This document shows, piece after piece, positions 1 through 5,806 of a stretch of DNA of 6,657 nt. A model generated the notes under the pieces. That model had not been told where the DNA came from and did no database searches. It saw only the letters and a list, made by a program, of their open reading frames with translations. The stretch covers positions 1-6,657 of the forward strand of contig JAQBZV010000055.1 of assembly GCA_027728145.1 (NCBI GenBank), in the 5' to 3' direction. The number at the start of each line of letters is the position of its first letter. Position 1 is the first letter of the stretch. This DNA is from Actinomycetota bacterium. Lineage in GTDB: Bacteria; Actinomycetota; Actinomycetes; Actinomycetales; Microbacteriaceae. The position numbers and the translations under genes were made by a program.

Positions 1-803
1 GCCAAGGGAAGAATCACCGGCAAGAAGGCGGGCAACAACTGGGTGGGGCTAATCGCACCGGGATCTATTTGCCCGGTCACCGAAATGGCACTCACCGACA
101 TGATCAGGCCCACCAGGAGGGCGCCCGAGTCCCCGAGGAACAACTTCGCGGGATGCCAGTTCAAGGGCAAGAACCCCAGCAGTGACCCGACGAGTAAGAC
201 AGCGAGGAGTGTGGCAAGGCCGAAGTAGGGGGCTCCTCCCTCTCCAAGGGAGAGCACCAGGGCGTAGAGGAAGAACACCCCGTTGGAGATCAGAGCAACA
301 CCGGCTGCTAACCCGTCCAAACCATCAATGAAATTGACGGCGTTCATCACCAACACAATGGCCAGCACGGTGAGGACAATCGAAAGGGTGGGGGAGAACA
401 GGGTAATTCCGCCCACGGGGATGGACACGATTTGGACCCCCTGCCACGCCACCACACCGGCAGCGATGAACTGGCCGGACAGCTTCGTCATCCAGTCCAG
501 GTCAATCAGGTCATCGACAACCCCCAGGGCCACGACAATCAGTCCCGCCACCAACACCGCGATGATCGGTCTCGGGTTGGCGAACACTTCTTCAAACTGG
601 GGAACCTGGCTCGCCACCAGTGCAGCGAGCACCATGCCGACATACACCGCTATTCCACCCAGCCTCGGGGTGGGCTCTTGGTGAACATCTCGCGGGCGGA
701 TTTCTCGGTGCCAGCCGTAGCGAATACCCAATTGCCACAGGGCCAACGCCAACAAGAAGCTCACCGCTATCGCGGTGCCCACGACAACGAAATAGAAACT
801 CAC
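1..803 (-). CDS. wecA: WecA/Rfe-like polyprenyl-phosphate GlcNAc-1-phosphate transferase, 3' part cut by the window edge
   Basis: Integral membrane enzyme of the MraY/WecA/TagO family (PF00953). It transfers a sugar-1-phosphate, usually GlcNAc-1-P, from a UDP-sugar to a polyisoprenyl phosphate, the first membrane step of cell-wall or surface glycan synthesis. I translated 267 residues from a GTG at 803, with no stop before base 1. Family motifs are clear: PRLGG near 46-50, VVDD at 95-98 with a further Asp at 101 and 103, the NAVNFIDGLDGLAAG block at 154-168, and NWHPAKLFLGDSG at 215-227. Hydrophobic segments lie near 3-23, 51-66, 79-96, 140-157, 170-185, 196-213 and 228-242. Roughly 100 or more C-terminal residues are missing beyond the window, including the usual cytoplasmic His-containing loop. 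The GTG overlaps the tsaC stop as GTGA, with a GGCGGAG stretch about 11 nt upstream, so translational coupling is likely. The family is certain; the exact acceptor and sugar are inferred. Confidence 0.9.
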   Translation of the reverse strand, partial: MSFYFVVVGTAIAVSFLLALALWQLGIRYGWHREIRPRDVHQEPTPRLGGIAVYVGMVLAALVASQVPQFEEVFANPRPIIAVLVAGLIVVALGVVDDLIDLDWMTKLSGQFIAAGVVAWQGVQIVSIPVGGITLFSPTLSIVLTVLAIVLVMNAVNFIDGLDGLAAGVALISNGVFFLYALVLSLGEGGAPYFGLATLLAVLLVGSLLGFLPLNWHPAKLFLGDSGALLVGLIMSVSAISVTGQIDPGAISPTQLLPAFLPVILPL

Positions 804-1480
804 TGCTCCCACACTCCGCCAGTGACTGCCTGAATGTCCTCATATGGCACAACGCCGCGGCGCACAACCCTCCAGGGTCCACCGGAGTCCAGGTTGCTCG
901 CATCCACGATTGTGCTACCGGGGTTGCCCGGCGCGTCGGCATAGGCCTGACCGACGGGTCCCGCATCAATGTAGACCTCCAGCGCATCACCAAACTGCTC
1001 GTAGGCTTCGGTCACGGTCACCGCGGAGTGCTGACCGGTGAGGTTAGCGCTGGACACCGCCAGAGGACCGGTCACCCGCAACAAGTCCAGCGCCACAGGG
1101 TGGTCTGGCATCCGAATAGCGACGGTTCCTCCTGTGTCGCCCAAGTCCCACTCGACCTCAGGGGCCGCCTCGAGAATGACAGTGACACCAGCGGGCCAGA
1201 ACTCCTGCATCAGTAGGTCAACTCCAGGGGGAATCGAGCGCGCAAGTGTCCGGGCATCATCAGCAGAGCCAACCAACACCGGCGGTGGCATATGCCGACC
1301 GCGCCCTTTGTGGGCGAGCAAAGTGTTTACGGCCGTGGGCGAGAAAGCGTCACAGGCGATGCCATAAACAGTGTCGGTTGGCATGATGATGCTCTGGCCG
1401 GCCTTCAGGGCTCCCACAGCAACACGCTGACCCTCTTCCCACGCGAGAGGGTCGGAGGAATCGATCATGACAGCGCCCAC
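800..1480 (-). CDS. tsaC: L-threonylcarbamoyladenylate synthase (TsaC/YrdC/Sua5 family)
   Basis: Cytosolic enzyme that makes threonylcarbamoyl-AMP from threonine, bicarbonate and ATP. The TsaD complex then uses this to form t6A at position 37 of ANN-decoding tRNAs. The 226 residues are one YrdC domain. Seen in it: PTDTVYG at 34-40, the basic patch KGRGR at 58-62 followed by PPPVLVGS, SSANLTG at 143-149, and GNPGSTIVD near 185-193. The length fits the short YrdC/YwlC form, without the extra C-terminal domain of long Sua5. The start is GTG at 1480; an ATG at 1468 would remove four residues and cannot be excluded. A TACACT element ends 7 nt before the GTG, which favours the GTG as a leaderless start. 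The gene is cut off from prmC by an opposite-strand HAD gene, so it needs its own promoter. It overlaps wecA by 4 bp. Confidence 0.93.
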   Translation of the reverse strand: MGAVMIDSSDPLAWEEGQRVAVGALKAGQSIIMPTDTVYGIACDAFSPTAVNTLLAHKGRGRHMPPPVLVGSADDARTLARSIPPGVDLLMQEFWPAGVTVILEAAPEVEWDLGDTGGTVAIRMPDHPVALDLLRVTGPLAVSSANLTGQHSAVTVTEAYEQFGDALEVYIDAGPVGQAYADAPGNPGSTIVDASNLDSGGPWRVVRRGVVPYEDIQAVTGGVWEQ

Positions 1481-1486
1481 ACCCCC

Positions 1487-1492
1487 AGTGTA
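1487..1492 (-). promoter_or_regulatory. Putative -10 element of the tsaC-wecA promoter, possibly leaderless
   Basis: Read on the minus strand this is TACACT, a fair match to the sigma70/SigA-type TANNNT hexamer. Its last T is 7 nt from the G of the GTG at 1480, so the expected transcription start falls on or next to the start codon. No convincing -35 hexamer is visible, which is common in actinobacteria. The location upstream of a gene that needs its own promoter supports the call, but a six-base match alone is weak. Confidence 0.4.
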
Positions 1493-1521
1493 GTTCGGGA
1501 GCGGCGTGTGACCCTGGGGCC

Positions 1522-1527
1522 TAGGCT
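1522..1527 (+). promoter_or_regulatory. Putative -10 element of the HAD phosphatase gene
   Basis: TAGGCT fits TANNNT and ends 9 nt before the ATG at 1537, predicting a transcript with a leader of only about 0-4 nt. No good Shine-Dalgarno sequence precedes the ATG (only GGA at 1529-1531), in keeping with leaderless or near-leaderless translation. No clear -35 is seen. It lies inside the 56-bp gap shared with the divergent tsaC gene. Confidence 0.35.
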
Positions 1528-1536
1528 TGGACCATC

Positions 1537-2154
1537 ATGCTGTTTATTTTTGACATGGATAACGTCCTCTATGACTACCACTGGCGCATCCGCATGGAGT
1601 CCCTGACAGAGCTCACCGGTCACGACTTTCATGACCTGCGTGCCCGGTGGTGGCACGACGACGGTGAGTGGAAAGCGGAGGCGGGAGATCCCGATACAGG
1701 GGATGAATACCTACGCCTGGTCAATGACGCTTTTGGTTCCTCCATCCCGCGTCAAACCTGGGTCGATATTCGCAAAGCGGCCATGGAATTCCGCCCCGAC
1801 GTCGCCGACGCTGTCTCGCATGCGTCGAAGCACGGCCAAGTCACTCTTTTGACCAATAACGGAATGCTGATCGGTGAGCATCTCCAGGAGGTGGCTCCGG
1901 ACCTGGTTCCCCTGTTTGGCGAACACATGTTCGCGACCGCGCACTACCGGGCAAGAAAACCCGACCCCACCGTGTTTTCTCGGGTGCTGGAGCGCTATGG
2001 CTGTGAGAGCAAAGACACCTTCTTTGTGGATGACCACCCGGACAACATCCGAGGAGCAGAAGAGGTCGGGATTACCTCGAAATGGTTCTCCCCCTCCGAC
2101 TCCGGCGCCAGTGTGAAAGAGGCCATCACGGCGTTTGTGGCGTCTCGCTCCTAG
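1537..2154 (+). CDS. HAD-superfamily hydrolase, YihX-like sugar-phosphate phosphatase type
   Basis: Probable cytosolic phosphatase of 205 residues. All four HAD motifs are present: I, FDMDNVLYD with nucleophile Asp6 and acid/base Asp8; II, LLTNN with Thr106; III, Lys141 in RKPDP; IV, FFVDDHPDN with Asp165 and Asp166. Residues of about 15-90 form the helical C1 cap typical of HAD subfamily I. The overall layout and the endings of motifs I and IV resemble E. coli YihX, an alpha-D-glucose-1-phosphate phosphatase. Substrate cannot be read from sequence, so no symbol is given. The ATG at 1537 begins directly on the first beta strand, so there is no room for an upstream start. It is the only plus-strand gene here, lying between prmC and tsaC, which are neighbours in many actinobacteria. 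Its TAG stop overlaps the prmC stop tail to tail. No sign of damage. Confidence 0.88.
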   Translation: MLFIFDMDNVLYDYHWRIRMESLTELTGHDFHDLRARWWHDDGEWKAEAGDPDTGDEYLRLVNDAFGSSIPRQTWVDIRKAAMEFRPDVADAVSHASKHGQVTLLTNNGMLIGEHLQEVAPDLVPLFGEHMFATAHYRARKPDPTVFSRVLERYGCESKDTFFVDDHPDNIRGAEEVGITSKWFSPSDSGASVKEAITAFVASRS

Positions 2155-3014
2155 GGTCGATAACCCTGGGTGAAGCGGTCTCGACCGACCAGGTCTTGTT
2201 CGGTTGACACTGTTCGAAACCCGTGGCCCTCCAGCACGTCCCGGACTGCTGCTCCCTGAAGATTGGAGTGCTCGAGCATCACCACTCCCCCGGGTCGAAG
2301 CGCTCTGGAGGCAGCCTCCGCAACAACGCGAATCACATCAAGCCCGTCTTCCCCTCCATAGAGAGCAAGACGTGGGTCATGGTTCTGGACTTCGGGTTCA
2401 TTGGGGGTTTCCCCATCCGGAACATAGGGCGGGTTTGACACGATGAGGTCCAGGCTGGCAGGCGCAACACCCGATGCAAAGGAATCGAGAGAACCGTGAG
2501 TGATCAGAACCTCCGGGGCTAAATCCGCCACGTTCTGAACCAGGTAGGGCAGGGCCTCATCAGAGACCTCGACTGCCTCGACGGTGGCGTGGGGTATCGC
2601 TCTCGCGAGAGCAATGGCCAAGACACCGCTCCCGGAGCAGAGATCCACAATCCGAAGCCCGCTATCACCCACTGCCATGGTGGACGCGGTCTGGATTGCT
2701 CGCTCGGCAAGAGACTCGGTTTCCGGCCGCGGCACAAAAACCCCCGGACCCACCCGAACCTGAAACGACATAAAGGGCGCACTGCCGAGCAGATGCTGGA
2801 GTGGCTCTCTCGCTTCGCGCCTCACCACCAGCGCCTCAAGATCAGCGGCTTGTTCCTCGGTGAGCTCGAACCCTTGGTGGACTTTCGCCAGCATCTCTCC
2901 GCGGCTCATGCCCACCACATGGGCGAGCAGGAACTCAGCGTCCACACCGGGTGAGGTCACACCGGCACGAGTGAGCCGTGCGGTGGTGTCTGCGAGCACA
3001 GTCGCAAGACTCAT
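2151..3014 (-). CDS. prmC: Peptide chain release factor N5-glutamine methyltransferase
   Basis: SAM-dependent cytosolic enzyme that methylates the glutamine of the GGQ motif of release factors. Its substrate RF1 is encoded immediately upstream. The 287 residues match the usual family length. An N-terminal helical substrate-recognition domain covers about 1-80 with QHLLG at 73-77. Then come PRPETE at 95-100, the SAM-binding DLCSGSG at 124-130 and the catalytic NPPY at 194-197, followed by DPRLAL at 213-218. The DLCSGSG and NPPY motifs together with the C-terminal DPRLAL block are diagnostic. Its ATG overlaps the prfA TGA as ATGA and no Shine-Dalgarno sequence is evident, so translation is probably coupled to prfA. 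The stop is a TAG inside the palindrome CTAG at 2151-2154, which also supplies the stop of the convergent HAD gene. Confidence 0.96.
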   Translation of the reverse strand: MSLATVLADTTARLTRAGVTSPGVDAEFLLAHVVGMSRGEMLAKVHQGFELTEEQAADLEALVVRREAREPLQHLLGSAPFMSFQVRVGPGVFVPRPETESLAERAIQTASTMAVGDSGLRIVDLCSGSGVLAIALARAIPHATVEAVEVSDEALPYLVQNVADLAPEVLITHGSLDSFASGVAPASLDLIVSNPPYVPDGETPNEPEVQNHDPRLALYGGEDGLDVIRVVAEAASRALRPGGVVMLEHSNLQGAAVRDVLEGHGFRTVSTEQDLVGRDRFTQGYRP

Positions 3015-4090
3015 GCAGGGTCGCCCAGGGCTGACAGCCGTTCTGCCTCATCGGCTTCAATACAGGAGGTAATCACGGGACCGAGAGCGCCATTCATGAC
3101 CTGGTCCAAGTTGTAGGCCTTATAGCCGGTGCGGTGATCAGCAATTCGGTTCTCGGGGAAGTTATAGGTGCGGATGCGCTCGGAGCGATCCATCCCTCGA
3201 ATCTGGCTCTTCCGCGCATCGGAGGCCGCTGCCGCGATTTCTTCCTGCTGGCGAGCAAGCAGGCGAGCTCGCAGCACGCGCATGCCGGCTTCGCGGTTTT
3301 GAATCTGGCTTTTCTCGTTCTGCATCGACACCACAATCCCCGTCGGGAGGTGAGTGATCCGCACCGCAGAGTCAGTGGTGTTGACCGACTGACCACCAGG
3401 GCCACTGGATCGAAACACATCGATTTTTAGATCGTTGGGGTTGACATCAATTTCTTCGGGTTCATCCACTTCAGGGAATATCAGCACACCGGTGGTGGAA
3501 GTATGGATGCGCCCTTGAGACTCCGTCACCGGAACACGTTGAACTCGGTGAACGCCACCCTCATATTTGAGGCTCGCCCACACTCCTTCAGCGGGGTCCG
3601 TTGCAGAAGACTTAATGGCGACCTGGATGTTTTTGAACCCACCCATGTCGCTCTCGGTCTTGTCCAAGACCTCGGTCTTCCACCCTCTGGACTCCGCGTA
3701 ATGCAAATACATCCGCAAAAGGTCAGCTGCAAAGAGGGCCGATTCCTCACCACCCTCGCCACCTTTGATCTCCATGATCGCGTCACGACCGTCATCGGGA
3801 TCCCGGGGAATCAAGAGCGAACGGAGGGTTTCGGTTGCTTCCACCAAAGCCTCTTCCAGCGCGGGGACTTCAGCAGCCAACGACGCATCTTCGCTGGCAA
3901 ATTCTTTCGCTGCGGCGAGATCGTCGGTGAGCGAGACCATCCGCTCGTGAGCGGCGATGATCTTGGACAGCTCTGCGAAGCGCCTATTCAGTTTCTTTGA
4001 GCGGCCTGGATCGGCGTGGACTGCGGGGTCGCCGAGCTGCTCCTGAAGCTCGGCGTACTCCGCAATCAACGCGTCAACAGACTCAAACAT
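3011..4090 (-). CDS. prfA: Peptide chain release factor 1 (RF1)
   Basis: Class I release factor that reads UAA and UAG in the ribosomal A site and triggers hydrolysis of peptidyl-tRNA. At 359 residues it is the standard size. The N-terminal helical domain 1 covers about 1-100. The codon-recognition tripeptide is PVT at 187-189, the RF1 form (E. coli has PAT; RF2 would have SPF). HTST lies at 196-199. The catalytic SGPGGQSVN loop has GGQ at 232-234, the same place as in E. coli. The C-terminal [16 protein letters not shown] block is also typical. The gene starts with ATG 17 bp after the rho stop; AAAGG at 4102-4106 is a weak ribosome binding site 11 nt upstream. Actinobacterial relatives such as M. 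tuberculosis have rpmE between rho and prfA; it is absent here. Confidence 0.98.
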   Translation of the reverse strand: MFESVDALIAEYAELQEQLGDPAVHADPGRSKKLNRRFAELSKIIAAHERMVSLTDDLAAAKEFASEDASLAAEVPALEEALVEATETLRSLLIPRDPDDGRDAIMEIKGGEGGEESALFAADLLRMYLHYAESRGWKTEVLDKTESDMGGFKNIQVAIKSSATDPAEGVWASLKYEGGVHRVQRVPVTESQGRIHTSTTGVLIFPEVDEPEEIDVNPNDLKIDVFRSSGPGGQSVNTTDSAVRITHLPTGIVVSMQNEKSQIQNREAGMRVLRARLLARQQEEIAAAASDARKSQIRGMDRSERIRTYNFPENRIADHRTGYKAYNLDQVMNGALGPVITSCIEADEAERLSALGDPA

Positions 4091-4107
4091 TGGGTGTGAT
4101 GCCTTTG

Positions 4108-5640
4108 TTAGAACTTCTTCGGCATAGCAACCAGGAACTCGACGTTCGAGGCCGTGGACTTCATGCCCTCGAGAACACTCTGCAATCCGGCAAGAGAGTC
4201 CATAGCTCCCACACCCTGACGAATGTCCGCGCTCGCGCGGGCCTCATCAGAGGAGAGAAGTTGGTCATCCTTGCGAGTTGCCGAGTGACGAAGATCCACC
4301 GCGGGGAAGAGGCGAGATGCGGCTGCATCCTGACTCAGTCGCAGCTCCATGGTTGCTGTGCCCGAGAGTTCGTTGGCCACAACATCATCGAGACTCATGC
4401 CGGTGTCCATTGCCAACGTTCCGATGATGGTCAGCGAACCGCCACCCTCCACGTTGCGGGCAGCACCGAACAGCTTCTTGGTGGGGTATACCCACGCAGA
4501 ATCTGATCCACCACCGCGGCTAGTTCCGCCGATGCTCTGCTGGTAGGCACGAGCAAGACGGGTCAGGGAGTCCAGGAACACCACAACGTCGTGACCGAGC
4601 TCCACCAGACGCTTCGCGCGCTCAATCGCGAGCTCCGCAATGGTGGTGTGGTCATCGGCGGAGCGATCGAAGGTGGAGGTAATGACCTCACCCTTTGCGC
4701 CACGCTGCATTTCGGTGATGGCTTCAGGCTGCTCATCGACCAGAACCACCATGAGGTGAGCATCGGGAGCGTTCTGGGCAACAGCTGCCGCCATGGCCGC
4801 CACCATGTGTGATTTGCCAGACCCTGCGGGTCCCACAATCACACCGCGCTGGCCCTTACCCACGGGGGTAAACACATCGGCCATGCGGCCGGCGAGCTCA
4901 TCCTTGGTGGTTTCCAGTCGCACTCGCTCTGTGGGGTACACGGCGGTCAAGGCCTGGAAGTCGACGCGGTTAGCGGCCTCCTCCACACTCTGGCCGTTCA
5001 CGGTGTCAACACTCACCAGAGCGTTGTACTTCTGTCGCCCCTGGTTCTCACCCTCGCGGGGTTGACGGATAGCGCCAATGACGGCGTCACCCTTTCGCAG
5101 GTTGTACTTCTTGACCTGACCCAACGACACATACACATCCGTGGGTCCCGGAAGGTATCCCTGGGTCCTCACAAAGGCGTAGTTGTCGAGGACGTCCAGG
5201 ATTCCGCCAATCGGAATCAGGACGTCATCGTCAGAAATTTCTGGTTCGCCATCTTCGCTGAAGCCAGTTCGGCCGCCACGTCGACGGTCACGACCACGAC
5301 CACGGCCACGGCCACGGCCATAACCGCCGCCCTCACCGTTGTCGTCGGAACCCTCAGAGTCCTCAGATGACTCTGACGAGTCAGACTCGGGAGCGGACTC
5401 GCTCTTGTCAGCTGCGGGACGGCGGCGACGGGGACGCTCTGTGGCGGGCTTCTCCGCACCACCCTCAGCCTCCTCTGAGACCTTTGCTGACCTGCCGGTG
5501 GCAGGCTTGCTCTCAGCAGCTGCATCCACGCCCTTCTCGGGAAGATCTGTTGAGACCACTCGACGGGGGGCACGCTTCCTGGGAGTCGAAGCGGGTGCTT
5601 CGGTTACCTCAGGGGTTGATTCTTGATTCTCTGAATCCAC
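4108..5640 (-). CDS. rho: Transcription termination factor Rho, divergent motor and no N-terminal helix bundle
   Basis: Hexameric RNA-dependent ATPase that ends transcription. Residues 1-130 are low complexity: Ala/Glu/Lys/Arg-rich to 79, a Ser/Asp/Glu tract at 80-104, then a Gly-Arg run at 108-117. The Rho_N helix bundle is not seen. The RNA-binding OB-fold spans about 138-225 ([24 protein letters not shown]). The RecA-like motor spans about 240-510. It keeps GKGQRG, catalytic Glu303, Walker B Asp357 in [23 protein letters not shown], and arginines 443 and 456 matching E. coli R353 and R366. Unusual points are the P-loop GPAGSGKS at 270-277, VDEQPE at 301-306, and altered Q- and R-loops. The GTG start at 5640 is fixed by AAGGAG five bases upstream and an in-frame TAA at 5653-5655. 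It sits in the normal rho position between thrB and prfA, with an intact frame. It is orthologous by position; whether its mechanism is standard is open. Confidence 0.95.
   Translation of the reverse strand: MDSENQESTPEVTEAPASTPRKRAPRRVVSTDLPEKGVDAAAESKPATGRSAKVSEEAEGGAEKPATERPRRRRPAADKSESAPESDSSESSEDSEGSDDNGEGGGYGRGRGRGRGRDRRRGGRTGFSEDGEPEISDDDVLIPIGGILDVLDNYAFVRTQGYLPGPTDVYVSLGQVKKYNLRKGDAVIGAIRQPREGENQGRQKYNALVSVDTVNGQSVEEAANRVDFQALTAVYPTERVRLETTKDELAGRMADVFTPVGKGQRGVIVGPAGSGKSHMVAAMAAAVAQNAPDAHLMVVLVDEQPEAITEMQRGAKGEVITSTFDRSADDHTTIAELAIERAKRLVELGHDVVVFLDSLTRLARAYQQSIGGTSRGGGSDSAWVYPTKKLFGAARNVEGGGSLTIIGTLAMDTGMSLDDVVANELSGTATMELRLSQDAAASRLFPAVDLRHSATRKDDQLLSSDEARASADIRQGVGAMDSLAGLQSVLEGMKSTASNVEFLVAMPKKF
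5290..5319 (-). repeat. Hexanucleotide tandem repeat encoding (Gly-Arg)5 in Rho
   Basis: Five in-frame six-base units on the minus strand, three GGCCGT then two GGTCGT, encode Gly-Arg five times (residues 108-117 of Rho). A basic DRRRGGR stretch follows. The unit is a multiple of three, so gain or loss of copies would lengthen or shorten the Rho linker by two residues without a frameshift. An RG-rich stretch beside an acidic one suggests a flexible RNA-contacting segment. Confidence 0.85.
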
Positions 5641-5645
5641 GTTTT

Positions 5646-5651
5646 CTCCTT
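5646..5651 (-). promoter_or_regulatory. Strong Shine-Dalgarno sequence that fixes the rho start
   Basis: On the minus strand AAGGAG lies five bases before the GTG at 5640. Together with the in-frame TAA just upstream (5653-5655) it fixes the N-terminus of Rho, so the missing N-terminal domain is not a start-site error. Confidence 0.85.
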
Positions 5652-5659
5652 GTTAATAC

Positions 5660-5673
5660 GCCGCGACTGCGGC
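5660..5673 (-). other. Small hairpin in the rho leader
   Basis: On the minus strand GCCGC-AGTC-GCGGC forms a perfect 5-bp G+C stem with a 4-nt loop, ending about 8 nt before the rho Shine-Dalgarno sequence. No U-tract follows, so it is not an intrinsic terminator. It may be a leader RNA structure; the function is unknown and chance occurrence is possible. Confidence 0.35.
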
Positions 5674-5714
5674 ATCAGATTTGCCTGCATCTACTTGACG
5701 CTGTGTGGTCCGAT

Positions 5715-5728
5715 GGAGCCTTGGCTCC
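5715..5728 (-). other. Perfect inverted repeat between thrB and rho
   Basis: GGAGCC-AA-GGCTCC is a perfect 6-bp inverted repeat; as RNA it would fold as a 5-bp stem with a CAAG loop. It lies about 80 nt after the thrB stop and is not followed by T residues, so it does not look like an intrinsic terminator. It could be an mRNA 3'-end structure for thrB, a leader element of rho, or a protein site. Confidence 0.35.
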
Positions 5729-5806
5729 CTCTGTCACGGTGGACCCTCACGCCGTTGAACGAACGTGGCGTTGTAGTGATGAGGCGATCCGGAGCGCTAA
5801 CTGGGG

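Larger units (their letters stand above)
5641..5806. other. thrB-rho intergenic region
   Basis: This 166-bp gap is the largest in the window. It contains the two hairpins and the rho ribosome binding site listed separately. I could find no paired -35/-10 hexamers for rho on the minus strand and no small reading frame with a ribosome binding site. It is the likely place for a rho promoter or leader, since rho genes are commonly autoregulated in their leaders, but nothing in the sequence proves it. Confidence 0.4.

Noticed and set aside
43..833. Plus-strand frames at the left end, in DNA where no minus-strand gene is obvious at first sight
   Set aside because: Translating the minus strand from the GTG at 803 gives an unbroken WecA-family protein to base 1, which explains the region.
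620..1216. 198-codon plus-strand open frame
   Set aside because: Lies antisense to wecA and tsaC, both of which carry clear family motifs. Its product is Arg/Pro/His-rich with no recognisable domain, as expected of a shadow frame in G+C-rich DNA.
3503..4000. 165-codon plus-strand open frame
   Set aside because: Fully antisense to prfA, with no recognisable domain and no ribosome binding site that I could see; a shadow frame.
3997..4506. 169-codon plus-strand open frame across the prfA-rho junction
   Set aside because: Antisense to two well-supported genes and without recognisable motifs.
4108..5640. Rho as a pseudogene or as another RecA-type ATPase
   Set aside because: The frame is intact over 510 codons, the OB-fold and many Rho-specific blocks ([23 protein letters not shown], both motor arginines) are present, and the locus is the standard rho position.
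5715..5728. Intrinsic terminator for thrB
   Set aside because: The inverted repeat is good but no run of T follows on the minus strand, so it is listed only as a hairpin.
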